This document shows positions 11,675-22,911 of a stretch of DNA of 64,000 nt, piece after piece. The stretch is from Perkinsus olseni (taxonomy: Eukaryota; Perkinsozoa; Perkinsida; Perkinsidae), in contig JABANP010000178.1 in assembly GCA_013115135.1 (NCBI GenBank), positions 1 through 64,000 on the forward strand, written 5' to 3'. The position numbers and the translations under genes were made by a program. Below the pieces are notes generated by a model. The model saw nothing but the letters and a program-made list of their open reading frames with translations. It was not told where the DNA came from and searched no databases. Each line of letters begins with the position of its first letter. Within the stretch, counting starts at the first letter, position 1.

Positions 11675-12662
11675 GAAAGGTTTCCACGAAAGATGAGTTG
11701 GAAGAGTTGGTGGTTGAATAGGGGTATGAACGCACATGAGGGTGAGAAGAAGTTCCGGGGTGTTAGTGAGTTGCAGCACGCAAGCTCCTATCTTTCAAAG
11801 CGCTTGCGGGTTTACTTGCTTTTCGCCATCAGCTTTGAGACAAAAGAATAGTACCTATCGCGCGTAGCCTGCATGGTCGTTACCTCAACTGCTTCTGCAG
11901 TTGTTGCGAACAAGCACGAGGCATTGTTGATAAGCCCATCAGAAAGTGTCTCAAATCGCAGCCGTGCGTCGTCAGGGGCGCCTCATCATCCCTGCAGTGG
12001 TAGAACTCGTCACTTTGGAGTGTCATTCCATTGACGTCATCCACACGGGTTTGAATATCATGTATCATGTTGAAGGCGACAGCCTTGTGGCCATGACGTT
12101 AGTCCACAGGAAACAGTTACTGCTTCGTAATACGGCAACAAACACAGCGACTATAACAACAGAAAGTATATGGGCGTTATCCACTTCCAACCCATCATTT
12201 TGCCATAGTAGTGGTCGTGCCCAGGGCTTGCACGTCACAAAGTTTACTGTGCATCGGCCATCCTGATTTGAGTCGATTCAGGATGGGTCACGCAGTAGAC
12301 GAAAGCCTTGGAGATCACTCGAGAGGTTTTCAGCGTAAAACCTCTAAAAAGAGGCTTTTAACTCTAACCGCAAAAATTTTACGTGGCTGAGAAGCACGCT
12401 CATGCAAGTCTGCTGCTTTCGGGCCGGCGAGTTCACGAATCTCCCGAAATGAGTTGATAATTGCAATGTGAAAAAAGACGCTCAGCGACTAAGGCGGAGA
12501 ACGCAACAAGGAGGTGGCGGGCCCGAAAATGTTACGACTCAGAATGATATTTTGTGGCGCGCGAATTTTTCTTCGAGCACCAGCAACAGCATTTTCCTGG
12601 CACGGTTAATTTACCTGAGGTAAACATTGCCAGCGCTCGAGCTTACAGAGAAAGCTGATCAA
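11675..12662. other. Intergenic, hairpin-containing
   Basis: No gene recognised. There is an inverted repeat around 12257-12286 (CCATCCTGA ... TCAGGATGG) and a second at about 12324-12345 (GAGGTTTT ... AAAACCTC). These could help form the 3' ends of flanking transcripts, but I have no evidence for that. Confidence 0.4.
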
Positions 12663-13864
12663 ATGGGTTCGGCAGGAGCGAGAGCTTGCCCTATGGGTAT
12701 AGACTCTCTTGCGCTAGAGCTAAGGGTATTGAACGAATCAGCTACAACCAACAGCCTCGTGGACGATCTGAAAAGCAAGATATGGGGTTATATGCCAATC
12801 CGTCACCTTCCTAGCGAGCTGACGATAGCTGACGTCACATCCGGGGTTCGGAGATCTCGCGGTTTTGTACGACTTCCCGGCGTTGAACAACACCTTCCGA
12901 TCGAGTGCGCTGACTGGGGATGCTTCGCCGTTTATAACTCCGAGATAAGTCCTATGATCGATCGTCTTCCAGGCGTGGGTCTTATCTCACAGTGGGCTTG
13001 GAGGGCCCGCCAGAAAACCCCGATTTTGTACCATATTTTCTTAACGACACTCGTATAGCACCTTGCAGCTGCGTTCTTGGAGGGGTGCTTTACTTTGTGC
13101 CAAGGCCTCCCCGTCTTAGTCGCGAACTAAGAAAATTCCATATTTCCAAGCGCGAACTCCTGCCACCTATTCGGCTGCCATGGGAAATTGAAGAACTCGC
13201 TGTTGCCGATAACAGTCTCTTCATCATCTCCGGTAGAGGCGACTTCAGCGTCTATGTGCTTTATGAGTCCCCTGGGACATCTGGTATCTTGGCGAACCCA
13301 AGTAACGACACCGCTCATCGATTGTGCCGCGTTTCACCACTTCCTCTTGAAGTGTGAAATGCCGTGGTAGATGGGGTATCAGTTGGCCTACTGGATTCTC
13401 CCCGCGACGAGGCAACTTCACGACCATCATTAGGTTCATTCGGGAATCAAATGTCGAGCATACTCGACGAGCGTGGTCTAGGACAGATTCTGGAGTTGAA
13501 GGATGTGACTCGCGCCGAGGAGGTTTGTCCTCGGAGGTTGTTGTTCACTGCTCGCGTTGCTGGTGAACGCGATGCTTGTCTTTGCGTTCATTTCGTTGGT
13601 TCTTCGTTTGTTAGAGTGTATGGTGGTTGCGCTAGGCAAGCAAGGTTTGTGCCAAACACTGGTGGCACTACTTGTGTTGGTCTCTGCCGATTTCACGCAG
13701 TTTTGTTATCTTTTACTGAGGAGGGCTTCGCCACTCTGCTCGCCAAAGTATCGATGTGCTCGGTTGATAAAAGACCTTACAATGTAGTGGCCACCCGAGA
13801 GTGGGAGATATGTGTTAGTGTTCACCCTTTCATTATCGACTACCCGGAGCTACCTAGAGCTTAG
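12663..13864 (+). CDS. Unknown protein, at least two exons
   Basis: A plus-strand gene starting at ATG 12663 with a soluble-looking protein (DSLALELRVLNESATTNSL...). The frame shifts near 12949-12992, consistent with a 43-44 nt GT...AG intron ending CTTATCTCACAG. The next exon continues with a hydrophilic domain containing WEIEELAVADNSLFIISG. A TGA at 13355-13357 interrupts the frame, which then stays open in the same register to a stop at 13862. The TGA may sit in a second small intron that I could not place, or be a nonsense mutation. The family is not recognised. Confidence 0.5.
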
Positions 13865-14393
13865 AATGATGATGTTAATAACATCATGTTATCCCGATCA
13901 CTGAGGAGATCAGATGTTTTCGTTTGTGGGCGCAGCATGTGTCCCATCGTCGGCGTGAGATAACCCAATGAGGTACCGTCGTTTTCATCTGATGTTTATA
14001 TCACTCCACCTTTAAGTGGTGTGGAAGTCGTGGCGCACGTAGTGATTGTGGTGAGAAAGAGTTTCAATATAGCTGCCATTCAACGACGAATAACATTCGT
14101 AACCTTCGAAGCCGATCAGCGTTGACGCTGTTGTGAGCAAAGAGAGCATTCTGATTTCAGGGGGTTGAACGCCCGGCGTTCGCGGGTAGCGTTTGCTCTG
14201 TGTGATCGTAGACATTCAAGCTAAGTAGGCTAGAGCTTGTATTGCGAAGTGAAGTTAAGGTTAAGTTTCCATTGGTTTGTGGTCCTCACTGGTTGGACCA
14301 TCCTTACGTGAAGTACTATCGTTGCAACCCAAGGCTCGGTGAGGTGATTATTATCTATCCATTAGTATCGGTTGGTTGTGTTAATCTAGTGGG

Positions 14394-14588
14394 ATGAGTG
14401 CATCTTCTCGCGACATTGAGAACATTGACATGGCAACCCAAAACGGCTCCCAACTTGAGAGTCCCAAGAACGCCTCTAAAATGTCTTACTCTAGAAAATT
14501 CAAACTACCTTGGAAGCAGACAAACAGGAGTCATGATCCGGAACTGAGAAAAAGAGCAGTTCAAGGCGTCATGAACTTGAAGAGGTGA
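14394..14588 (+). CDS. Putative first exon of an unknown gene
   Basis: An ATG-started frame of 64 codons with a charged, Ser/Lys-rich composition (ELRKRAVQGVMNLKR at the end). A strong donor-like AG|GTGAGT lies at its 3' end, just before the stop, so this is likely exon 1. No following exon could be identified with confidence. The DNA immediately downstream holds a perfect inverted repeat with a one-base centre (14630-14650). Confidence 0.35.
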   Translation: MSASSRDIENIDMATQNGSQLESPKNASKMSYSRKFKLPWKQTNRSHDPELRKRAVQGVMNLKR

Positions 14589-15145
14589 GTTTATTACTGA
14601 ATAATCCGCGGGCGGAGAGTCGAGGCGCTCTACTAGCCGGCGGCTAGTAGCCGCTGCTCACTAGCGGGTTAGTGCAGAGCTCTCGGTTCAGGTGCTCAGC
14701 ATACTGCAAGACTTTGCAAGCGGAACTCACGAGTCCGTCCTGCCTCATTGGATGATAATGGCCTCTGCGCAGGGCCCCATGCTGGCACAAGCGACAGAAG
14801 TCTTCCGGCAGTTGCCCTGCTTCCCGAGCACGTTGGTAGTGGCGGATCGCCTATAACTTATAGGCTATAAGCTTAGGTGAAAGACCGTGAGCAACGTGAT
14901 CAAGATATACGGAGAATGAGAGTGAGTTCTCCCGAGTAAGTCCATGTAGTATGATGGCATCGTGAAGACCTATTGTGTTGTCACTTATCGCATCATTAGC
15001 AGTGGTACTATTTATGATTTCGATTTGCGTTTCGGCGGATCGTGGTCCATAGGACTTGAAGTTGAGATGGATAACTAGGAGAATTATGACGTCATGGTCA
15101 GGGTGTCTGGAAAGTGGCATTTCTTGCAGCAGTCGTTGGTGCCCC
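14589..15145 (-). other. Low-confidence minus-strand frame at 14851-15120
   Basis: Contains a minus-strand open frame of 89 codons (14851-15120) starting MPLSRHPDHDVIILLVIHL, with ordinary-looking composition but no recognisable family. It ends next to the 25-bp-arm palindrome at 15146-15196. The remainder is non-coding. Confidence 0.25.
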
Positions 15146-15196
15146 GGCTATATGAAGAGAGGGGTGGGGGCCCCCCACCCCTCTCTTCATATAGCC
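15146..15196. repeat. Perfect inverted repeat, 25-bp arms, 1-nt centre
   Basis: The left arm 15146-15170 is the exact reverse complement of 15172-15196, with a single C at 15171 between them. The arms begin GGCTATATGAAGAGAGG and meet in a G-run/C-run junction. In single-stranded form this would make a near loop-free hairpin. Confidence 0.95.
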
Positions 15197-16625
15197 CCCA
15201 CTGGGGGGATGGTGCCTGAGATAGGTACGGTTATTCATCTAACCGACTCTCCATGGCTCACTCCTCTAGGTGTTACTCGGTGGGTAAGCGGAATTAAGTC
15301 GCTTGACAGACTGCTGCAGAATTGGAACATACTGGCACAACTCATGGACAGCATGGAAAGCAGCTGGGACGAGTCATCCGTGAATCACGGACCGTGATAT
15401 AGCCATTAGGGAGGGGTTGAGGTTGAATGAATCAGTGATTCAGAATCACTTTCGACAGCGCATTGTGTCTCACGTAACACCTACCACAGAGTTCTCACTC
15501 TCGCGCCAAGTTCATCCTCAGGTTGACAGATAAAATCAGGGAACTCCACTCGGTACTGGCTCCCTCAGGGAGCCTCCCTGTATCCGAGACCAAGCGCAAC
15601 GAGCCAGAGAGCAGGAGGGCATGGACTTGCTGCGACCTCTCGACGAGAGGCTCTCGTTGACCTGAGTAACACATCGCAATCCGACAGCTGCTCATTCATG
15701 GAAGGGTTAAAATTGATGGACGAGACGTTGAGCCAGATGAAGCACAACCCTATCCTTGCCAAGGAATCTATCCAGCTTGTGGATCAAAGGTACTACGTGC
15801 ACGTGTGGAACACGATTCACACGCAAATCCCAATGGGAATTCATGTCAATGGGAATTTCCCATACGACCCTAACGATCTTTGTATAAATTCGCGCCGAAA
15901 GATTGGATGGGGCAATGGGGTCCTTTTGAATTCCTGCAGCCTGGGAATACTATGCAGGTGCTTACTCTGCAGGGCTCTCTGCCGGAGGCTACAGCAGCTG
16001 TAGAATTGACAGAGCCCCTGCTCAGCAGCTGAGCCTGAGCTGTAGTACAGCTGCATACCTAGTTATATTCGTTCTGCGTCAACCTTCCTTTAACTGAAAT
16101 CATTTCGATTTGCGATTCGTAGATCACGCATCGTAGTATGACAACTTATTTACTACCCTCCCCTACTCCGTCTCATAAGTTGTTTCTGATTTTCAGGGCG
16201 CGAGCCGAAAGCTTCGCTCCGAAGGTGCTGAGCACCAGGTGCTCATCCGCTAATCCTCCTGTGTCTACTCGGCTCTCCAGAGCGATCGTGGAGCGCCGGG
16301 CACGGGTTTTCATGTAGAAGACTCTTCTAAGAAGAGCTTAGAATGAAAGGCCGACGGCCGCCCCGCCTCACCGGAGCAACCTGCGACACTATAAAGCTAA
16401 CCGGTAGCGTGACCATCGCTTCGCTAGCCTGTGCTGATATGCACCCTATTTAGTGCATCGGGTGCACTGTGCACATTCTCGGCATTTGTGCTCACCATAG
16501 ATTTGTTCCACGATTCTCGGATGCCGTCAACGTTCAGGATACACCGGCTTCAGCTTGTTTTCTCTTCCCGTTCAAGATACACCGGCTCCAGTTTGTTTTC
16601 TCTTCAGATACCCGGTGCATTTGTC
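15197..16625. other. Intergenic; possible exon at 15698-15940
   Basis: A plus-strand frame from ATG 15698 (MEGLKLMDETLSQMKH...) has plausible composition for about 80 codons but no known motif and no clear partner exon. Several short hairpins built from CAGCTG-type units lie at 15990-16060. Nothing else recognised. Confidence 0.3.
16532..16607. repeat. Tandem duplication of a 38-bp unit
   Basis: Two adjacent copies of a 38-bp unit starting GTTCAGGATACACCGGCTTC and GTTCAAGATACACCGGCTCC, each ending TTGTTTTCTCTTC plus a short tail. They differ at a few positions. Confidence 0.8.
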
Positions 16626-16676
16626 AACCGTTCAGCCCTGAGATCAAATGCCATTTGATCTCAGGGCTGAACGGTT
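16626..16676. repeat. Perfect inverted repeat, 25-bp arms, 1-nt centre
   Basis: The left arm 16626-16650 (AACCGTTCAGCCCTGAGATC...) is the exact reverse complement of 16652-16676, with one C at 16651 as the centre. The geometry is the same as at 15146-15196 but the sequence is unrelated. It lies about 360 bp upstream of the subtilase start. Confidence 0.95.
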
Positions 16677-17034
16677 CAACCTGAACTTGGCTGATTCTCG
16701 CTTTGGTGAACGTTCCCATGGCCTGCCAATCACAGGCTGCCATTTCGTTTGTCAATTAAGTTATCCTGCCACTCTTGTCTTTTTCGTACCCCTTTTTGAG
16801 AAGGAGAGGGGGTGAGTGCCACGCCATCACCTACGCACACGAATCGTGTGACACGGTTGGCGCACGCCCGAGCGACGTGACACCAAGGGTGAGGTGACAC
16901 CAAGGGGTGTCACCGCCTGGTCCTCCTTCCTTAGCTCTGTCACACGATCTTTGCGTTCTCTCTTAGGTCGCCATATCAGCGTTAGCACCGAATATCATTC
17001 TTGCTCTACTCTCTGCAGTCGATTCTCCAGTTCC

Positions 17035-18439
17035 ATGCTACAGGTACTATCCCTACTCTCGGCGCTCCTAGTCCTCTCGAAAGCCGACATTGCCGATGAC
17101 CGAACGGTTGTATCCGTCAGTAGGGTCTCCTCATCTTCTGAAGATAGCCTTGAATCAAGGCTTTTGCAAGTAGAGCCGACCTCACCCTCCTTCGTGGATG
17201 TGCGCCTAGTTCCGGGCATGCTGGCCAGTCGTCTTGACAATAGACGATTGAAAACTGAGGAGACGGTTACGGCTTGCTTGTCTGACGGGGTTGCAGTGGA
17301 GAGCTTGTCCACTTTGGAAGTCCAAGTCATTAACACAGCGTCTGCAAGCTGCAATGTTACTCGAGAAGAGATGTGCCAATACTTGACTGATGCTGCGGAG
17401 ACTTTGAGGCTAGACGTCTTGTGCGAGCCCAACTACGCAGTGGAGCTGAATTTTGGAAGTTCTCGGAGTGCTCTGCGGGAGTTGCTCGGTGTGAATGATA
17501 CATTCGCAGGAAAGCAGTGGAATCTAGCCTCGATCGGGATGAAGGAGGCGTGGCAGGCGTTGAAGGGCCGCCCACTACGAGAAGTCGTCGTAGCCGTCGT
17601 CGACACTGGTGTGGACTTCCGCCATGAGGACCTCGCTGGTAACATATTCTCCTATGAGAACTGCTCCCATGGTTACAACTTCCACGATAATAATGATGAT
17701 GTCAGTGACGCTGAACTGCATGGGACGGCTATGGCTGGTATACTGGGCGCCGTGACGAATAATGGCATTGGAGTAGCCGGGATCGCGCCCGTGAAAATTA
17801 TGCCAGTGAGAGTTTTGGGTTCACTGAACCAGGGCCCGACAGGCTCCGATGGTTCTGCCGCGGATATCATGAAGGGTTTGAACTATGCTGTAGACAACGG
17901 TGCAGACTTATCGACCCATTCTTACAGCAGTCGTTCAGACTCTAGGGTATTGCGATCCGCAATGAAAAGAGCCGCTGAACGTGGACACCTCATTGTGGCC
18001 CCTGCCGGTAATAGTGGCTCTGATATCAGCGTCAATAAGAGGTACCCGTGTGCCTGGACGAAGGGTATTGAAATGCTATGTGTAGCTTCCAGTGATGGAA
18101 AAGGTCAACTGGCCTCTCACAGTAACTACGCCCCCTATGTCGACATCGCTGCCCCGGGCGAGCTCATCCTTACGACTAAGCCCAATAATGGCTATGCCGT
18201 CTTCTCCGGTACCTCCGTTGCCGTACCACACGTGACCGGAGCGGCCGCCCTCTTGTTCGGTATGGGCCTCCTCAGCTGACGTCAGGATGTCGCTAATGAC
18301 CGGTCTCGACGATCTTGTCGATCGTTTCCGCGGTAGAATTGCCGACTTTGGTCGGCTGAATGTAGCGAGAGCGGTTCAAGTTGCTCTCACCAAGCCTGTT
18401 ATCCCGCCTAAAAAACTTCGCTCAGTCGGAAAATGTTAG
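17035..18439 (+). CDS. Secreted subtilisin-like serine protease (S8), frameshifted near the C-terminus
   Basis: The chosen start at 17035 gives a clear signal peptide (MLQVLSLLSALLVLSKADIA). A propeptide-like region of about 140 residues follows, then the S8 catalytic domain. Counting from this Met, the triad is Asp190 (VAVVDTGVD), His229 (ELHGTAMAG) and Ser394 (SGTSVAVPHVTG), with oxyanion Asn326 (APAGNSG). The usual Met after the catalytic Ser is Val. The frame stops at 18277-18279, but the typical subtilase ending (DDLVDRF.GRIADFGRLNVARAV) continues one base out of register to a stop at 18437-18439. One extra base between about 18255 and 18279, perhaps in the GGG of ATGGGCC, explains this. 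An upstream in-frame Met at 16894 lacks a signal peptide and is less likely. Confidence 0.88.
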
Positions 18440-19835
18440 GGTTAAGAAACGCTGGGTTGAATTCCGCACGTTCGCGTTTATCCGAATGCACGTTCTTTCA
18501 GAGGCGCGGGCGAACGTGAGCGGTGAAGGCAATGGCGGCGCGGAACTGCTGCACCTCCGTCTTGTCTCGGCCCATAAGCCTCGATCTTTTCATCGTTTTC
18601 CAAGCTACAGTCTTCACTCGTTTCTCGGTCATAGCAGACCATTCATATCGAAAGATCCATTAACGTGACGGTAATACCGTCCAAATCTTGACTCAAGATT
18701 CTTGAGTTCCCTGTCTAATCAATTCGTATAATAATGGAGGGACCGTATGATCTGTGAGGCCTAAGATATGTCCTGCCCGATTTGCCGAATGGTCTCCGAG
18801 ATACATTGGAAGTCCTAACGCAAACGGGCTGACTAGTAGTCAGTGACTACTTGACTTTCTCGGCTTCAAAGGCAATTCACCAGCTGCTTCTCAACTGCAT
18901 TAGATAGTGATAGGACTGAAAAGCACTACGTGCTGGAAGGAACAATTCGACCACAATCATTTTGGTAATGACCGAGACGAAGTGTTTGTGGCACAACGAC
19001 TTCCTCAGCTCATGCCGCGGGCAACAGTAGAATCACAAGACGGCCAGTGTGGTCACCACACTAACCACACTGTGGCCAGTCACACACCACACAAGGTCTT
19101 GTGATCCACAACACTGCGGTGACTGCTCCTAGTCTAGGGTAACTGCACCGCAGTGAGTCTTCGGAGGTCGCTTACTTCGGATCCCTAGGTAAGCGACGAA
19201 GACTCGCTGAAGGGCAAGAACTCCTTGCCAAGAAGGAAGAGTGATACACTCTGAGTGAATACGCCTTCGAAATGAATTCACGTGAGGGCCTCACGGTGAG
19301 GCGGCACTACTAACTCCACCGGCTATAGTGAAGTTCGTGAGGTTCAGTGGCGTGTTTATTCGAGGTCTCTAGCTAAGCTGGAGACGAGTAGCAAGGCAAG
19401 TACGTTGGCAAGTTTAACCGAACTTCGGTTACCGAAGACGTGTAGTCTGATTCTTTAAACCTGTGTGTGCTTTTAGTAAGTGTCTCCCATTAGCTCTTCA
19501 TTTTGATATTGGGTTCGAAGATGAGTGTCAGTAAGGAGTAAAAAATGGCCAAATCCGGCATAGAGTTCTAGGCACTTCGAGTTTAAAATGACGTACTACG
19601 AGTTGTTGCTCCGAAAAGACCTTGAAGCGATAACTGTGCAACTTTGCATACGGTGCTTCAATCACCGTGATAGCTTAGCAACGAGGGTACAACGTTTGGG
19701 CGCCATTGAATCACGAATATCTAACCTGGGATCTGTAGAATATAGAGGGCTTACTTCTTTCAGACTGACGATTGTGAGTTTTTGCCGTACTTGTTGGTGA
19801 CTTCGTTGAGATCTACTAAATTGATCCTTCATGAA
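18440..19835. other. Intergenic, dense in nested inverted repeats
   Basis: No convincing gene. From about 18820 to 19450 almost every 50-100 bases contain a hairpin: ATCACAAGAC at 19032 pairs with 19096-19105 and encloses GGCCAGTG/CACTGTGGCC; CACTGCGGTG pairs with CACCGCAGTG (about 19112-19153); AGTCTTCGGAGGTCGCTTAC pairs with GTAAGCGACGAAGACT (about 19158-19205). Adjacent hairpins are unrelated in sequence. Confidence 0.6.
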
Positions 19836-19924
19836 GCTAAAGTGCTTTGGGGCTCTGCGAATTTGGTCTGGGATTTATTAACTTGTTCTGGGGTTTCACT
19901 AAGTAGATCTGGAAATGGTGTATT
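19836..19924 (+). repeat. 21-bp periodic interspersed repeat, copy 1
   Basis: Contains diverged units of about 21 bp of the type TAATTTGGTCTGGGGTTTTAC and ends in TCTGGAAATGGTG. The same block occurs at 27178-27262 (plus) and 47609-47727 (minus). Translated, the units give repeats such as LLWG, NLVWALL and CSGVLL, an artefact of a 21-bp period. Confidence 0.8.
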
Positions 19925-20261
19925 GCCCCTCACGTCTTCTGTTTGTCCGGATACAGTACGGTAGTTCAAGTTGAACTACTGTAGAACTCAACTCGACTAT
20001 GTCGTAGCTCGGACTTGAAAGGTGCTTCGAGCTGTACCTCCGTGGAGCAATACCTCTACCGTCACGGCTTAGTTGCCTTCCTCGTGCGGTTTATGTTTCT
20101 CGTTCATTCCTTCGAGAACAATAGGCACTGCCTAGTGGGCAGTCGACTCTGCAAATGGTCCTTCTCTTCCCTACCCCATTGACAAGGCGAACACTCATTC
20201 CAGTCAATGAAATCGACTTAGCCGTCCTCACTGGTACCCCAAACCATCGAGTCTGAGGTGA

Positions 20262-20284
20262 ACGTAACGTCCCGGACGTTACGT
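20262..20284. repeat. Perfect inverted repeat, 11-bp arms, 1-nt centre
   Basis: ACGTAACGTCC (20262-20272), a single C, then GGACGTTACGT (20274-20284). Confidence 0.9.
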
Positions 20285-20605
20285 CCAAAAGTGTGATATC
20301 ACACCACCAACATCACGAACTCTGGAAGGTAGATATGGATGACGTCCTATCTGATAGGACCTATCAGGATTAGGATGATCAACAAACGGCGATAACAGCA
20401 AAAAAGTCAAATACATCGAATGGGCTGCGCAGTCGGCAGAGTGTACAAGGAGACCGCAAGCTACAACGTGGGGGAGATCGCGCTAGAGGGAGTAATTCTC
20501 CGGCGGTAGGTGACCGCTCTGAGCGGTCCGTTCATACCCGACCACGAGCCCGAACGATATATGATCAAGAAAATATAGCCGGACATCGAGAGTCGCCCCA
20601 GATTA

Positions 20606-20996
20606 TCAGCATGGCGTCAGAGCGAAGTTGTCTAGATTCACGACGTGGAGGTCCTTGCCGTCATAGTGGAGCTTGGCGAGGTCAGAAGCCTTCAAAGGTG
20701 CACCGATCTTGTTGATCAGGTCCTGCAGCTTGGTGGTGTCGGTGACCGTCAAGTCGCTTGTCGAAGCGTCGTACTTGTAGGGAACACCGGTCTCACTGCC
20801 GCTCTTTTCTGTACCATTAGTGGGAGTCCACGAAGCCGAGATGTCGAAGGCTGTGTCGCTCGTGATAGTGACCTTGACAGTACCGTTACCCTTAGATGGT
20901 ATATCCGGGGACCCCACAATAGCTGCCGCTTGGTCGTCCGGCCTGGAGTATGGCGTGAATAGCGAGGATAACGACGACGCCGAAGAGGCTGCGCAT
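20606..20996 (-). pseudogene. Small secreted protein pseudogene, copy B (+1 frameshift)
   Basis: Paralogue of 2487-2876. It begins MRSLFGVVVILAIHAILQA (signal peptide) at 20996 and ends in the same NFALTPC. Compared with copy A it has one extra G in a TGTGGGGTCC run about 28 codons in, putting the signal peptide and body in different frames. The premature stop of copy A is absent here (AAG instead of TAG). The 3' part alone is open from 20917 to 20606. Confidence 0.8.
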
Positions 20997-21249
20997 TCAC
21001 CCGCGTGCTTTTATGAACTGAAAGTTTCAGTTTCAGTCTGAAACTCGCATATTAGAAATGGGTGGTACTTACAGCTGGTGACCACGACCAGAGACTCTCC
21101 CGTTCTAATAAGGGTACAGGATACCGGAATTCCTCGATCTCCGGGACTCGCACGTCCCTCTAACTTTCGTCATGACCTAGTATTGCTCGAATGCCGCTGC
21201 CACCAGCATGATGCTGGCAGCATCTCAACTGCATCACCGGAAAGACGAC

Positions 21250-21470
21250 GTCGGGCCGAGATATCACGGGCCTAGCGGGAAATTGTGCTGACCCGCGCTT
21301 GTTGTCTCCCCACTGTCCCTCTGCGGTCCCGAAAGACGAGCTTGAACTCAACCAAAGGCGCGTATTTTGAGTCTAAAACAGGCTCCAACACGAGCCCTAT
21401 GTGGAATCTTCCTGCTCTGAAACGGAGGCTCCTGTGCGAGTAGATGTACGAGATGCTTGATGTTGATCAT
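21250..21470 (-). pseudogene. Unknown protein fragment, copy B
   Basis: Paralogue of 3135-3371, recognisable by FRAGRFHIGLVLEP and VEFKLVF. The N-terminal part and body are in different frames and stops follow, so it is broken. Confidence 0.5.
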
Positions 21471-22118
21471 TTTCATCGCCACCCTGTGCTGGAGACAGCT
21501 CATGCGCGTGAGGGGGACAGCTGGACGAGATGTGGCAGTTAAAGTGGCAACGCTTACAGTTGATGTGGTCTCCGACCGTAAATAACGAACCGTTATATAC
21601 GGGCTTTGGGGCGAGCCCTTGAATGCAGTGCCTGTGTCCCTGGCCCCATCGTTCCTCAGTGTCCGTGGCTGGAATTCATGGCCCCTCTCATATGAACTTC
21701 GTAGGCCTTATCGAAGGAACAAACTGCAATCATGGTTAACTGTAGAGGTATCGCCCTCAGAGCGACGCGCTGTTCAACAGAGTCTGACGCGTCGCTCACT
21801 AAGTTCCGAGCCCATGAATCGTAGTCTCGATGGCAAGTCCATTATGGAATTCTTTCCAGTCGATTCCACTCGGGCCTAGGGCTGATATTGCTTTGCAGTG
21901 CATAGTTTGCACAGAGAGTATCCTGACCATGCCAAGGCGGCATTACCAACCTTACCAATGCAGCCGAGTTCAGTTCAGATAACTGCCGAGTTCCTGACTG
22001 AAGGCTGAGATCAAAAGACCAAATAATGGTTGTGAAACAGCTGCCTAAACAGTAGGGCTTTTGGCTGCAGTTGTGCCGCACAACTTGCGCGAGCCGATTC
22101 TCGGTTCAAGCGGTCTAC

Positions 22119-22163
22119 CGCCGAAGACTCTTCGGCGTGATGCTCTTCGGCGAAGAGCATCAC
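22119..22163. repeat. Two abutting perfect inverted repeats with 1-nt centres
   Basis: CGCCGAAGA-C-TCTTCGGCG (22119-22137) runs directly into GTGATGCTCTTCG-G-CGAAGAGCATCAC (22137-22163); they share one base. Arms are 9 and 13 bp. Confidence 0.92.
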
Positions 22164-22911
22164 CCGCCTATCCCAACCTTCAGGGGTACGTGTCAACGCG
22201 TTTAGCGTCCTGTGGAACTGAGCACTGCCCAGTGCACATGACCGTCAATGTACCGTCGATGACCGTACAACCCTCAACAACCCCGAATATATATGGCCGA
22301 GGCCTTCAATGCATGAATAATCTTGAAGCCTAATCCTCCAAGTCTCGATCCACGCTCAAGCGTCCATTTACAACCTTGATTATGTGGACCGTCGTAAGCT
22401 CTCGTTCTTCAATATGTATACCACACTTGTCACAAGTGACTTGTGTTGTAAGAGTGCGTATCAGGGATGTGATATCTTCCTCTCAAATGCACGTACTACT
22501 AGGACGAGTTTCTCGTCGGACGAGATCGACGAAGCTCGACGAGCTCGAGAGAAGTCTTCGGCAGTGGCTATGAGAATAATTCTCTTTCTTGCTAATATCA
22601 TCTCTTATTCAAGCTGCCACTCAGAGTCAATGATGGGGAATTAACGGCGGCCTACCGAGAGCTGCCATCAACGATCATCATCAGCTGTGCATCACTGATC
22701 CGTTGTTAAATTGAACTGATGTATAACTCTGATGGTCAGTTAACATTGACTACACAGCATCTAGCATGCAATGGTTCACTTTCATGCTATACATACCAAA
22801 AGATGCACACAAAATGATAGCAACAAATACCAATAACGACAACTCGTAATACTCAGGATTCGACAACTTGCCAATAGAGGCAATCACCAAAAAATACTCG
22901 AGGTTAATCTT
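22164..22911. other. No gene seen
   Basis: Only short frames on either strand. AT content rises from about 22560 to 22910, consistent with the 3' flank of the minus-strand gene that ends at 22912. Confidence 0.4.

Larger units (their letters stand above)
20100..22130. repeat. Diverged segmental duplication, copy B
   Basis: Homologous in order and orientation to 2040-4420. It contains the same two minus-strand gene remnants in the same order, but the insert between the second remnant and the 3' block is shorter. Several hairpins absent from copy A lie in it (for example 20262-20284 and 20512-20528), so small palindromes have been gained since the copies separated. Confidence 0.85.

Noticed and set aside
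16894..17034. Upstream in-frame Met for the subtilase
   Set aside because: It would add a 47-residue leader without a signal peptide before a good signal peptide that starts at 17035.
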